In this document: positions 8,559-17,709 of the stretch, piece by piece
How positions within the stretch are numbered: position 1 is the stretch's first letter
How the letters are laid out: every line of letters starts with the position of its first letter
Assembly (NCBI GenBank): GCA_963169345.1
Contig: CAUJCT010000011.1
Span: forward strand, 1 to 57,327
DNA from: Bacteroidota bacterium
Lineage (GTDB): Bacteria; Bacteroidota; Bacteroidia; NS11-12g; UBA955
Direction of reading: 5' to 3'
DNA length: 57,327 bases
Program-made: the position numbers and the translations under genes
Notes under the pieces: model-generated
Told to the model about the DNA's origin: nothing
The model's input: the letters and a program-made list of their open reading frames with translations, nothing else
Database searches by the model: none

Positions 8559-11500
8559 TTATTGGAAATAAAATTTAGCACCCAGGTAAATCATTCTTGG
8601 AGCTTGATAATTGAACGGACTGTTAACAGCAGCCTTGTAGTAGAAGCTATAGGCTTCGGCACTCAACTGGTTTTGCAAAGCTTGCTGACCTTTTGGAGAG
8701 TTTAAGAAACCATCATCGCTGGCAGATCCTGTGTAAGGATTAACGGAGTAAACAATTCTGGTATTGAACAGATTGGTTACATATAAGTATGCCTGAAGGT
8801 AACCGCCTTTGCTTGCACCTTTACTGTTTTTCCAGTTTAGTGGAATATCTTTCTGAACATTCAGGTTGGTATTTAACTGCCAAGGTAAACGTGAACCAAA
8901 TGGTGAACCTTTAATTGGCGCTCTGTCTACTGAACCAAGTTGAACCGGTTGAGTTGTTGCAGTGTATGGTAAACCAGATGTTGCAGTAAATATCAGGTTG
9001 AAGTTGGTGTTTGAAAGGATTTTGGTTTTTCCAATAATTGGACCCAAATATTTTCTCTTTTCTTTTTCTTTTGCAGTAATGCCTTTGCCATCAAAGAATT
9101 CCCAGTTGAAGATAGCTTTCAATTGGTGACGGATATCCAAATCTCCCAATGGGAAAAGTGATCTGAGGTTTGGCTGGTTACTTGCAATCAATGCTCTTTG
9201 TGATGCTACGCTTGAACCGGTACCATCTGCAAACTGCAATGTGTAGTTACCAGTTAATGAAATATTATTTGGAGCATTGTAGTTCAATTCGATGATCATA
9301 CCTTTAACAGTACTGAAGTCGAGGTTGTTGTATGAAATGTAAGTGATAGGGTAAGCATTGTTAAACTGGAAGGCACTGATGTCATTCTTGGTTTCTCTGT
9401 AATAAGAAATGAAGTTCAACAAAGTGCTGTTTGACAACTGCTGTTTGAAACCTATCTGATAGTCTGTAGTTAATCTGCTGATCAAAGCCGGATTGTTCAA
9501 ACCATTAGTCGCTTTCTGAGTCATGTAATAGTAGTCGTCAATTGTTGCGAAGTTGGCAGATGGTCTCTGAGCCAAAACGTCGTAACTGGCGTAGAACAAA
9601 CTCTTCTGATTCAATGGGAATTTAAAGAATATTCTTGGAAGAATATTGACTTTTGGTTTGTAATCGGTAAATGAATTCTCAGTCAGGTTTTGATTATTAG
9701 GATCAACCAGGTATGGAGCAATTCTACCGTTGCTGGTTCTGTTGGCAATCAGGTCAGGTGAAGATAATTGAGTACCATTCTCATCGTACCAGACATTGTC
9801 TTTTCTGTAACCTAAAATTCTTCTAGGATTTTTAACATCATCAACATAAACAGCATAATCACTGCCAATGTTTGAAGGATGAGACACTGCATTACCATCA
9901 ATCTGTGTTACTTCACCAGCTTGTTTGATTGGATACAGTGAATATGGATCTTTTAATACGGATTGGTTTGCATCGTATCTTTCCAAACGAACACCTAATC
10001 TGAATTCAAGATCCTTGAAATTGAACTGATCCTGGAACCATGCTGCTGTGTATATTGGCATGAAAGCACCAATTGCACGTTTAGAAGGGTCCTGAAGGAA
10101 ATCATTTATGCTTGGTCTGCCTTTTACTATGTTACCTAAATGGTCGTAACCATAGTAACTTACCAAAACACTACCATTGTTTAAAAGCTCATCAGGACTG
10201 AACATATTAAGTGAGAAATCACTTGGTTTGTATGAGTTGATGTCGATAAAGGTAGTTTCAGTTATTTTTTTACCGTAAACATCAGTAGCTCCTTCAGCAA
10301 TAAGTTTGTTTCTGAAGTTTCTATCAAAGTTGGTTTGTTTACTGGTATTAACCAATCTGTTGTAACGGATAGTGTCCTGGAATACCCCATTAGCATCATA
10401 AGACAAAATTGGGTTAGATTTATCAAGTTCTGCAATGTGACTGTTAGCAAGCAGGTACATTTGGCGCCATAACTGAGTAGCAGCTAAACCGTAACCTCTT
10501 ATTGCTGACTGTTCATATTGAATACCAAATTGCAATTTGTGACCAGAAGCTGCTTTCTTGGAAGAATTCAAAGCACCTTTCACCTCAGTTTCACCCATTG
10601 CAAACACTGTGTAACGCTCACTTTGAGATTTGCTGAAACCTGCAAGTGGTGTACCAGGAGTATTCCATAAAGAATAAACGTTGATTGGACCATCTCCATT
10701 AAGCAAACCTAATCCCTGACGAATAGCATTATCACTTTGAGGGCTTGTACCAAACTCGTTATACTTATTAAATAATGCCGAAGTATAGTTACCTCTTACA
10801 GTATTGATATCTGCCTGTGTGAAACGAATTGCTGTATCTCTGAAACCAGTTTGTTCCCAAAAATTTCTCAGGTAAACTGTATCTCCGTTCTGGTCAACAA
10901 ACATTCTTGATGAACCTGAAGGGTTGTTTAGGTTACCATAATAAGAGTAGAATTCAGTTGGGTAGTGTTTAAACTGACCGATGTAACCGTAATCAAATAC
11001 ATTGTTTTTATGGTCGTTGTCCATAGATTTTGACCAGGTTGACTGATAGTCTAAACGCAAGGTAAAGGTAGTGTTATTCAAAGTAGTTCTGGTAGCTTTT
11101 GCAAGCGAGTCAGGACCTTTGAAAGATTGAGTATATTTAATATAACCCAAAGTATAGGTGCTGGTAGAATATGGGTTACCTTTATAAGCCATAATATTAT
11201 TACCACCATTAACACCTGCTGAGTAGTTAAAGTTTCCAAATACAGTTAATGTAGCCAAATCTGAAACTTTGAAGTCAAATTTAGCATTGGCATTACTGCT
11301 TAATGAGTATACATTTGGTCTTACTTTAACAAGATCATAGTCATTTTCAGTTAAGTAGTTGGCAGCGTGAACGAACGCACCATCAGGGTTAATGATGAGT
11401 GGATTCTTTTCAATTTGCGCCAGAGCATCGTCTTTTATTACGTAATAGCCAATATAAGAAGGATTCGGTTCGCGCATGTAAAAGAAGTTAGCGCCAAAAT

Positions 11501-12395
11501 TCATGGCTGCTACCGGAATTCTTTTAATATTACTCTTACCGGATTTGTAATCTGGATTGACTCTCCACAAGATAGGAGTTGCGTAAAATCCTTCAATCAG
11601 ATTACTGTGGTAAGGGTTGAACATGCTGCTGCTTCTAACCTCGAGTGAACCAGCCTTTCTTGCACTGATGCTACCACCTTTGGTTGTGATTGAGATACCC
11701 AATCCTGTAAAGTCACCAAACATAGCCGGAATACCCGCCTGCATCACGTCCACCTGACTGTTCATACTTTGAGCCAGTGCTGAGCTATTAACCCTTACAC
11801 CGTCAATGAACACTGCTGTACCGTCTACACGAGAACCTCTGGCAGACAATCCATTCGGACCTGAGTTGATACCACCTGATAGTCCTGCAAATCCTGTAGC
11901 ATTACGCATACCAGTCTTCTTAAGATCTTTATCCGTTTTGGTAAAGGTTGTACCGGTTTGTTCAAGGACTGTTTCCTTTTTGGCTCCTCTAGAGATTTTT
12001 GCTCTGTCAAACTGCAAAGCTTCTGAGTAACCATCCAATGCTATGTCGAATTTTTTACCTTCAACAGTAACGTCAAATAATCCGGATTCAAATCCAAACC
12101 ATCCTTTAATACCTTTGGCTTCATTTGGTTTGGCTTCATTTACCCTAACCGAGTACTGACCAGGATAAATGTTGATGAACTCATATTCACCATTGAGGGC
12201 AGATTTTACCGTGGTGATCGAATCATCGGCCTCCCCAATCAGTATTACTGGAACCTGATTGGCCGGTTTCCCATCTCTGTAAACAACACCGCGTATCGTT
12301 CCCGTGTTGTTCTGGGCTTGTGCTTCGATGAAGCTACCCAAACTCAGCACAGTGATAAGCAATGACTTGAGTGTAAGTTTAATATTCATATTCAA
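8559..12395 (-). CDS. TonB-dependent receptor-like outer-membrane protein with carboxypeptidase regulatory domain
   Basis: 1278 residues. Signal peptide at 1-28 (IEAQAQ). Residues 30-125 form a CarboxypepD_reg-like domain (GTIRGVVYRDGKPANQVPV). A plug-like region follows (about 150-245; GLSARGSRVDGTAVFIDGVRV), then a long beta-barrel ending in YLGAKFYFQ with a terminal aromatic residue. Known relatives are TonB/SusC-type outer-membrane transporters, but no SusD-like partner is present. It heads an operon with a large surface protein and a PorV/PorQ barrel, which argues for a role in surface-protein assembly rather than nutrient import. I am confident of the fold, not of the substrate. The upstream box TTGTTTTG is one base off the -7 consensus. 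Confidence 0.85.
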   Translation of the reverse strand: MNMNIKLTLKSLLITVLSLGSFIEAQAQNNTGTIRGVVYRDGKPANQVPVILIGEADDSITTVKSALNGEYEFINIYPGQYSVRVNEAKPNEAKGIKGWFGFESGLFDVTVEGKKFDIALDGYSEALQFDRAKISRGAKKETVLEQTGTTFTKTDKDLKKTGMRNATGFAGLSGGINSGPNGLSARGSRVDGTAVFIDGVRVNSSALAQSMNSQVDVMQAGIPAMFGDFTGLGISITTKGGSISARKAGSLEVRSSSMFNPYHSNLIEGFYATPILWRVNPDYKSGKSNIKRIPVAAMNFGANFFYMREPNPSYIGYYVIKDDALAQIEKNPLIINPDGAFVHAANYLTENDYDLVKVRPNVYSLSSNANAKFDFKVSDLATLTVFGNFNYSAGVNGGNNIMAYKGNPYSTSTYTLGYIKYTQSFKGPDSLAKATRTTLNNTTFTLRLDYQSTWSKSMDNDHKNNVFDYGYIGQFKHYPTEFYSYYGNLNNPSGSSRMFVDQNGDTVYLRNFWEQTGFRDTAIRFTQADINTVRGNYTSALFNKYNEFGTSPQSDNAIRQGLGLLNGDGPINVYSLWNTPGTPLAGFSKSQSERYTVFAMGETEVKGALNSSKKAASGHKLQFGIQYEQSAIRGYGLAATQLWRQMYLLANSHIAELDKSNPILSYDANGVFQDTIRYNRLVNTSKQTNFDRNFRNKLIAEGATDVYGKKITETTFIDINSYKPSDFSLNMFSPDELLNNGSVLVSYYGYDHLGNIVKGRPSINDFLQDPSKRAIGAFMPIYTAAWFQDQFNFKDLEFRLGVRLERYDANQSVLKDPYSLYPIKQAGEVTQIDGNAVSHPSNIGSDYAVYVDDVKNPRRILGYRKDNVWYDENGTQLSSPDLIANRTSNGRIAPYLVDPNNQNLTENSFTDYKPKVNILPRIFFKFPLNQKSLFYASYDVLAQRPSANFATIDDYYYMTQKATNGLNNPALISRLTTDYQIGFKQQLSNSTLLNFISYYRETKNDISAFQFNNAYPITYISYNNLDFSTVKGMIIELNYNAPNNISLTGNYTLQFADGTGSSVASQRALIASNQPNLRSLFPLGDLDIRHQLKAIFNWEFFDGKGITAKEKEKRKYLGPIIGKTKILSNTNFNLIFTATSGLPYTATTQPVQLGSVDRAPIKGSPFGSRLPWQLNTNLNVQKDIPLNWKNSKGASKGGYLQAYLYVTNLFNTRIVYSVNPYTGSASDDGFLNSPKGQQALQNQLSAEAYSFYYKAAVNSPFNYQAPRMIYLGAKFYFQ

Positions 12396-12484
12396 TTTAT
12401 TTTACAAAACAATTTTTTAATAACAATATTTTCCCAAAAAAGTGAGGCAATTTCAATGTTTTTTTTCTATTAATCAACTTTCAT

Positions 12485-13450
12485 CTAAATATTTTTTGCT
12501 TTGGTCGTATAGGCTTTGACTTTTTCTGAAAGTACCTGACTGATTTTAAAATAACTTTCTACCGACCACCCCGCGACATGCGGAGTCACAATAATCTGAT
12601 AATCATTAATTAAAGTATTCAAAAAGACCCTCTTTTCTTCAGTGTAATTTTCTATTTTTTCATCTTCAAGGACATCACATGCAAAGGATTTGATTTTTCC
12701 ACCTTTTATACCATCAAGCACATCTTCCATTTTTGCCACTCCACCTCTGGAAGTATTAATCAATACGACTTGTTCCTTCATTTGTGAAATCAGATTTGAA
12801 CTCAACATCCATTTTGTTTCCGATGTCAATGGTACATGAAAGCTAATAACATCTGATGATTTAAGCAGCGTTTCGAGGCTAACCAATTCCGCATCCTGGC
12901 TGGTTTCGTTTGATGTCAAGTACTTATCATAAGCCAATACTTTGCAATCAAAACCCTTGAGTTTCCTGGCAACACGCGAACCGGTATTTCCAAATCCAAT
13001 TAATCCGATTGTCTTTCCTCCAATTTCCCAACCTCTGTTAGCTTCTCTGTTCCAAACACCTTTAGCGACTTCGTTGTGCGATTTTACTATGTTTTTACTC
13101 AAAGAAATTAACAAGCCAATGGTGTGCTCGGCAACAGCATCTCTGTTGCCTTCAGGAGCGTTTAAAAGTTCTATGGATTTAGACTGGGCGTATGTTTCGT
13201 CGATATTGTCCATACCTGCTCCTCCTCTGGCTATGCATTTAAGGTTTGGCAATCTGTCCAGTATGGTTTTATCAAAATTAACTTTACTCCTAACTGCCAC
13301 AATTTCAAAAGGATATATCAAATCTGCAACTTCATTGGCAGGCACATCCGGATGATAGTGACATTCTATTCCGGAGGCTTCTAAATTTTCAGTAAAGTAA
13401 GGGTGGAAATCGTCTATTATGATGATCTTCCGTGTAGGATCTTGAATCAT
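12485..13450 (-). CDS. D-isomer-specific 2-hydroxyacid dehydrogenase, probably D-3-phosphoglycerate dehydrogenase
   Basis: 321 residues from ATG 13450. An N-terminal extension of 41 codons is possible but is hydrophobic, non-homologous and probably not translated. The NAD-binding glycine loop GFGNTG is at 152-157. The catalytic set is present: Arg235 (NTSRGG), Glu262 (LEDE) and His291 (TPHVAGW). Phosphoglycerate dehydrogenases start serine synthesis by oxidising 3-phosphoglycerate. The short form without an ACT domain seen here is common in Bacteroidota. Related enzymes act on glyoxylate or hydroxypyruvate, so the substrate is inferred. It is 89 nt upstream of the TonB-receptor-like gene on the same strand, with no visible terminator between them. 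The upstream TTATTTTG is one base off the -7 consensus. Confidence 0.85.
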   Translation of the reverse strand: MIQDPTRKIIIIDDFHPYFTENLEASGIECHYHPDVPANEVADLIYPFEIVAVRSKVNFDKTILDRLPNLKCIARGGAGMDNIDETYAQSKSIELLNAPEGNRDAVAEHTIGLLISLSKNIVKSHNEVAKGVWNREANRGWEIGGKTIGLIGFGNTGSRVARKLKGFDCKVLAYDKYLTSNETSQDAELVSLETLLKSSDVISFHVPLTSETKWMLSSNLISQMKEQVVLINTSRGGVAKMEDVLDGIKGGKIKSFACDVLEDEKIENYTEEKRVFLNTLINDYQIIVTPHVAGWSVESYFKISQVLSEKVKAYTTKAKNI

Positions 13451-13573
13451 TGCAGGGCGGGCGGATAGGTTAGAGCAAAATAACAACACTTTGATGATAA
13501 ATAAAATACAAATGGCCCGCCCTTCAATGAACTTTGTTAACACACTCGTAATAGTAACAAACAACATTAACAT

Positions 13574-14003
13574 GAATAAACAGCTTTCATTTCATTGGAC
13601 AAATCCTATCGATAATTTGCTGCAATTGGTCGGGAACAAAAATTACACATCTTGATTATCAGGCATTTAAAATTAATTCAGGCTTGTTTCCAGCTTTTAG
13701 AACTTAGTATTATCTGAACTCTCCCGCCATTTATTCACAAAAAAAAACAAAAATGTACAGATGCAGGCTGCTTCACCCTTTTGGGTGACCCTATGCTCTG
13801 AAAACCGCAATACGACTGTATCTTTTAACTGCACCTCAACTTGCCATTATCTCAAATGTAGAAAGAATGTATGGTTATCAACAGTTCCGATGATTTGAAT
13901 CAGATATGAAGACAACCAATAGAGTATAAATTTGCGGCATGGTTGAATAATATACAACCATACGAAAAAAGCTAGTCTAAAAATAAAAAGAATACACACT
14001 CGA
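13574..14003. other. Intergenic region with two small hairpins and one promoter box
   Basis: About 430 nt without a convincing gene. It holds a CACCC/GGGTG hairpin near 13773-13787, a TAnnTTTG box (13927-13934) reading toward the gene at 14004, and a 7-bp inverted repeat (13939-13961) just downstream of that box. I see no ORF with coding character. Confidence 0.6.
13927..13934 (+). promoter_or_regulatory. -7 promoter box (TAAATTTG) for the gene at 14004
   Basis: Exact match to TAnnTTTG, about 70 nt before the start codon. The nearest upstream TTTG (13894-13897) is spaced 29 nt, which is longer than usual. Confidence 0.4.
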
Positions 14004-14375
14004 ATGATCAGTCAGCAAAATGAACATCAGTTGAAAGCCCACCCTTATTTTATTGAGTCAGAGGACATCGACAAAATTCACACCTTATTTGGTCCTGGTA
14101 CACTTGACTCTAACAACAAACAGTTGGCTTTGGCACTTGAACTGGCGCTTTACAGCCTATTTTGCAGTTTCATCTTCGTCATGATTCTGCTCCCTACACA
14201 CCCTGTCGCCATTCAAAACCTCTTTCCAAATACTCAACTAAATGATCCCGTCGGTTTAATGATTTGGATTAAAATGGCTTTGTTTATCGCCTCTCTTGTT
14301 CCTCTTTTCTGGGCTTTACATCAAAGCAGCAAACGTCTTAAAGGCCGACTGTTCTTAAAAAGACACAAAGCTTAA
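14004..14375 (+). CDS. Small hypothetical membrane protein
   Basis: 123 residues, no family recognised. Two hydrophobic segments, at about 44-63 and 84-105, are predicted to span the membrane. The N-terminal 40 residues are polar, and the C-terminus is strongly basic (SSKRLKGRLFLKRHK), which suggests both ends face the cytoplasm. It has its own promoter box and a leader of about 60 nt with a small hairpin. Its stop codon overlaps the stop codon of the convergent SDR gene in a shared TTAA (14372-14375). Confidence 0.65.
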   Translation: MISQQNEHQLKAHPYFIESEDIDKIHTLFGPGTLDSNNKQLALALELALYSLFCSFIFVMILLPTHPVAIQNLFPNTQLNDPVGLMIWIKMALFIASLVPLFWALHQSSKRLKGRLFLKRHKA

Positions 14376-15067
14376 ATTTTTCTTACGCCCGACATCCCTC
14401 CGTCCATTCTGACGATTTGTGCCGTCATAAAGGCCGATGAATCGGATAGTAGAAAAGCCGCCATATCAGCAATTTCGTGCGCATTCCCTACCCTTTTTAA
14501 TGGATGTCTTTCAATAGAAGCCTGTCTTTTTTCTTCTGAATTCAAAAACTTTTCAGCTAATGGTGTATCTGTTAAAGATGGCGCAATTACATTGACTCTG
14601 ATTCTTGGCGCCAATTCAGCTGCCAGCGATCTGCATAAGCCTTCTACGGCTCCTTTGCTCGCCCCAACCAAACTGTGATAAGGCATACCCGTTTCTACTA
14701 CAACTGAACTCATCAATACAATTGAGGCACCCTCAGAATTCATATTTGGCAGAAAATGACGGATACAATTGATAGCACCTAAAACATTTAACCTGAAATC
14801 TTTCAAATATTCTTCAGACTTAATCGATTTAAATGGCTTTAATTGTATGCTTCCCGGCATGTATACCAATCCGTTGATACTAGAATTCAACACGGGTAAT
14901 TCGTACTGTTCACTTTCGAAATCAACTGTAAAATGAGCAATCTCTTCAGGCAAGTCATTTCTGTTTCTGGATAAAACTGTCACATGATGACCTGCTTCCG
15001 CTAATTTCAGGACCAATGCCCTTCCTATTCCACTCGAACCTCCTGCTATCAAATAGTGCTTGTTCAT
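14372..15067 (-). CDS. SDR family oxidoreductase lacking the canonical catalytic Tyr
   Basis: 231 residues from ATG 15067 (MNKHYLIAGG); a 5-codon extension exists. The Rossmann cofactor motif GGSSGIG is at 9-15, NVLGAI near 94-99, the active-site Ser near 120-121, and a C-terminal MDGGMSG is present. The classical YxxxK motif is altered: Lys138 is preceded four residues earlier by Val134, and the nearest Tyr is Tyr130 (PYHSLVGASKGAVEG). The Lys and downstream helix are intact, so the fold and NAD(P) binding are expected, but proton donation must differ or the substrate class is unusual. No pathway is suggested by the neighbours. Confidence 0.85.
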   Translation of the reverse strand: MNKHYLIAGGSSGIGRALVLKLAEAGHHVTVLSRNRNDLPEEIAHFTVDFESEQYELPVLNSSINGLVYMPGSIQLKPFKSIKSEEYLKDFRLNVLGAINCIRHFLPNMNSEGASIVLMSSVVVETGMPYHSLVGASKGAVEGLCRSLAAELAPRIRVNVIAPSLTDTPLAEKFLNSEEKRQASIERHPLKRVGNAHEIADMAAFLLSDSSAFMTAQIVRMDGGMSGVRKI

Positions 15068-15150
15068 ATACCTATCAACCACACAGTGTTAAAAATGTTC
15101 ATTTCTGAGACAGACTTTGCAAGAAAATCTCATTTTAAACGTTTATGACT

Positions 15151-15158
15151 TATATTTG
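15151..15158 (+). promoter_or_regulatory. -7 promoter box (TATATTTG) 7 nt before the start at 15166
   Basis: Exact TAnnTTTG. Because the start codon is only 7 nt away, transcription would begin at or within a few bases of the ATG. No -33 TTG at standard spacing. Confidence 0.5.
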
Positions 15159-15165
15159 ACTTTTC

Positions 15166-16245
15166 ATGAAAATAAAACTTACATCTTTACTCTTCTTGGT
15201 TTCTCTTTTTTCGTTAAAAGCACAACCAATTTTTACTGATTTCAATAATTTCCCAATTCAAACGCTTACAGATTCATCCATAAGTGCATTTGGAATTTCA
15301 GAAATAGTAGATGATGCAACCTATATTTATAAACGTGGTAATCCACTTTTGACTCGATACATTTATCAATATGACAAAAATGGCAGAAGTACTTTTACCT
15401 GCACCATGAATGACACCAGCCAACCTGATAAACTTTTAAGCTGGCGCCTATTTAACAAATCAAATATGAGCGATTACAACAGTATCAGTATATACAAACA
15501 ATATCAAGAGCAATTCATCAAAATTCCATTTTACAATGCCGAGGGCTTCATCAGTGAAATTTTATACTTCAACCGCAGAGGAAAAATAGTCCACAGCTAT
15601 CAATTGTTCTATAAAGACAGCAATCTAATCCGATACAATCATTTAGATAAAAACTATAAAATTAAATCTTATTACCTATACACTTATAATGGTAAGAAAA
15701 AAACTTCTTCTGCTTTATATAATGGCAAAGGCAAATTACAAATGTTCTGGAATTTTAACTGTGATGCAGAAGGTACGATGACTAAATTAAAATCAGATAC
15801 CAGCAAAGTCTGTCAGGTAAAATCATATATGAGTGATGGCACCATTGTTACCACTACTACTTATTTTGCAATGGGAGGAAAACCTATCAAGCAAATCACA
15901 CATACCGACAGCAGTGGCAACATTTTGAAATATATGTTCTATGAAGGCAAAGATCAAATGCTGACATACAGAGATGAACGCACTTACAAGAATGGCAAAT
16001 TAATTAGTAAGTACTATTGGAACGGCAACTTTAAAGGCAAACCTTATTCATCTAAAATGACCAGAATGGATGAAAACGGAAGAATTATAGACCAACAAGA
16101 TACTTTCTTTTATAACGACAATAAATTTGATGCCTACAGATACGAATTCACCTACAATGCCCAGGGCCTCCTCATTGAATCCAAAGGCTATCGAAAAGAT
16201 ACTCTAAGCATCATCAGAAGATACAAATATAAATTCTTTAAATAA
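15166..16245 (+). CDS. Secreted YD/RHS-like repeat protein, function unknown
   Basis: 359 residues with a signal peptide (1-19, SLKAQP). The mature part is a string of short beta-hairpin-like units with recurring Tyr-rich cores, such as YIYQYDKNGRST, YNAEGFISEILYFNRRGK and YTYNGKKKTSS. These resemble the YD-type repeats of RHS proteins without the toxin cassette. Length, signal peptide and lack of enzymatic motifs suggest a periplasmic or surface protein. No T9SS domain is obvious. The start codon lies 7 nt after a TATATTTG box. Function unknown. Confidence 0.7.
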   Translation: MKIKLTSLLFLVSLFSLKAQPIFTDFNNFPIQTLTDSSISAFGISEIVDDATYIYKRGNPLLTRYIYQYDKNGRSTFTCTMNDTSQPDKLLSWRLFNKSNMSDYNSISIYKQYQEQFIKIPFYNAEGFISEILYFNRRGKIVHSYQLFYKDSNLIRYNHLDKNYKIKSYYLYTYNGKKKTSSALYNGKGKLQMFWNFNCDAEGTMTKLKSDTSKVCQVKSYMSDGTIVTTTTYFAMGGKPIKQITHTDSSGNILKYMFYEGKDQMLTYRDERTYKNGKLISKYYWNGNFKGKPYSSKMTRMDENGRIIDQQDTFFYNDNKFDAYRYEFTYNAQGLLIESKGYRKDTLSIIRRYKYKFFK

Positions 16246-16364
16246 GTCAACTAATTTGTCTATTCAGGATATTGCTTTCTATCTGTTCGTTCTGATATAA
16301 AAAAAAATTACCAGTTCAAACAACCTTGACTGAAATTGTATCGTCTTTTTAAAAAAAGTACATT

Positions 16365-16988
16365 ATGAAACCAGTCTTATCCATCCTGATTATCTCCTTG
16401 TTCTCCGCTGTAACTGTTAATGCGCAGAACCTATCCCACAAATTAGACTTAACTACTGCAGATACCCAGTGTCTGAATGGCAATGAATTTTGCTTTACAG
16501 ATACCATTACACCCAAGCCGGGAGTCCCGTTAAAGAAAGCCATCTACCTCTTCGGTGATGGCAGTATGCAGGTCTTTAACCCAGTACTGAGTCCTTATGT
16601 GTTTATTTGCAAAACCTTTGATGATCCAAATGGTGGGTCCTTTAATCTGACCATTGAAATACACGACTCAGACGACAATATTATTAAGCAAACCTTCCTC
16701 AATTTATTTACTGTAAGAGACTGCATCAGCTCTATTAATGAAATAAAGTTGGAGAATGATAATATAATACATTTCAATCCTGACAATCATACCGCCTGGT
16801 TGTGGTTAAATGCTGAAGACAAAATTGAATTATTCGATATTCAGGGCAGGAAAATGCCATTTAATTTTGAACTCAGTTCAGGAAAGATCATAATCGATTT
16901 GAATGAATTACCTAAAGGCCTTTATACAATAGTGGTTTATCAATCCGTTCAAAATAAATACATCACATTAAAGCTGGTTAATCCTTAG
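16365..16988 (+). CDS. Small secreted protein with T9SS type A sorting domain
   Basis: 207 residues. Signal peptide at 1-20 (AVTVNAQ). The C-terminal 75 residues match the T9SS type A sorting domain: KIELFDIQGRKM, then LNELPKGLYTIVVY and ITLKLVNP. The central region (about 25-120) may be a small beta-sandwich (PKD-like TPKPGVPLKKAIYLFGDG); no enzymatic motif is seen. The sorting domain should direct export across the outer membrane and surface anchoring or release. The 3' end overlaps the convergent membrane-protein gene by 11 nt. Confidence 0.8.
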   Translation: MKPVLSILIISLFSAVTVNAQNLSHKLDLTTADTQCLNGNEFCFTDTITPKPGVPLKKAIYLFGDGSMQVFNPVLSPYVFICKTFDDPNGGSFNLTIEIHDSDDNIIKQTFLNLFTVRDCISSINEIKLENDNIIHFNPDNHTAWLWLNAEDKIELFDIQGRKMPFNFELSSGKIIIDLNELPKGLYTIVVYQSVQNKYITLKLVNP

Positions 16989-17568
16989 CAGGAACCGCTT
17001 CGAACAGTGGTTTAACAATCTGAAACTTCAGTATAGCGTAAATTGGCCCTGAGCCAAGAATGGCCAATAGGTTAATCAGAAATAAAACAATATTTGGCAT
17101 CACATCCTTAGGAATTAAACTGGCTCCATTTACCATTACAACCGGCAGTAGCCATGCCAACATTGTAAACTGTATACTGGTGCCTGCTTTAATTCCTTTT
17201 GATTTTAACAGAGAAAACTGAGTAATACCGACTATTAATGCTCCTATTCCAATCATGATTGGTAAAACGGCATATTCGTATGATTTTGGAAACTCAAATC
17301 CAATAATTGATTGAATCAAAAATGGGACTGCTAAGCCAAGCCCTGTTAAAATTATCCAACGGAAACTAATGCCAGCTTTTTTCAATGCCTGCCACTCCAT
17401 AACTGAAACACCTGTACCCATTGCAAGACCCAGAATAAACTGTTCGTTTTCTACGCCCATTGCTTCAAAAGCATTACTCAAAATCAATAGTAAAACGAAA
17501 CCCAAAAACCAACCGATGGTGACAGCATTCACCCATGACATTAGATTGACTCCTTTTTTAAAAAACAT
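16978..17568 (-). CDS. Hypothetical polytopic membrane protein
   Basis: 196 residues from ATG 17568, with about five or six hydrophobic segments (starting near residue 11; others near 55, 85, 120 and 155). No known family recognised. Two starts compete. ATG 17568 is 6 nt after a TACTTTTG box, the pattern seen at several other genes here. ATG 17541 is preceded 8 nt upstream by GGAG, one of the few Shine-Dalgarno-like sequences in the window. The C-terminus overlaps the convergent T9SS cargo gene by 11 nt. Confidence 0.65.
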   Translation of the reverse strand: MFFKKGVNLMSWVNAVTIGWFLGFVLLLILSNAFEAMGVENEQFILGLAMGTGVSVMEWQALKKAGISFRWIILTGLGLAVPFLIQSIIGFEFPKSYEYAVLPIMIGIGALIVGITQFSLLKSKGIKAGTSIQFTMLAWLLPVVMVNGASLIPKDVMPNIVLFLINLLAILGSGPIYAILKFQIVKPLFEAVPAKD

Positions 17569-17574
17569 ACTTCG

Positions 17575-17582
17575 CAAAAGTA
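17575..17582 (-). promoter_or_regulatory. -7 promoter box (TACTTTTG)
   Basis: Exact TAnnTTTG on the minus strand, 6 nt before ATG 17568. It bears on the choice between the two possible starts of the membrane protein. Confidence 0.45.
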
Positions 17583-17696
17583 CTTGATTGTTGTTATAAC
17601 TGTTCTAAAAAACAAGATTTTTAAGACAGACTTGGACAAATTATCGTTTGATCAAAAATTGAACAAAATTACCCGAAAGTCTTGAACAATTTTCGT

Positions 17697-17704
17697 TATA
17701 TTTG
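17697..17704 (+). promoter_or_regulatory. -7 promoter box (TATATTTG) 5 nt before the glycosylasparaginase start
   Basis: Exact TAnnTTTG, with ATG at 17710. A transcript starting at the usual distance would have little or no 5' leader. TTG at standard -33 spacing is not found. Confidence 0.5.
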
Positions 17705-17709
17705 TATAT

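Noticed and set aside
13451..13573. 41-codon extension of the dehydrogenase gene
   Set aside because: Hydrophobic non-homologous sequence; the enzyme is cytoplasmic and its domain starts at ATG 13450.
13773..13787. CACCC/GGGTG hairpin as a terminator or riboswitch
   Set aside because: Only 5 bp, without a close T-run or conserved surroundings.
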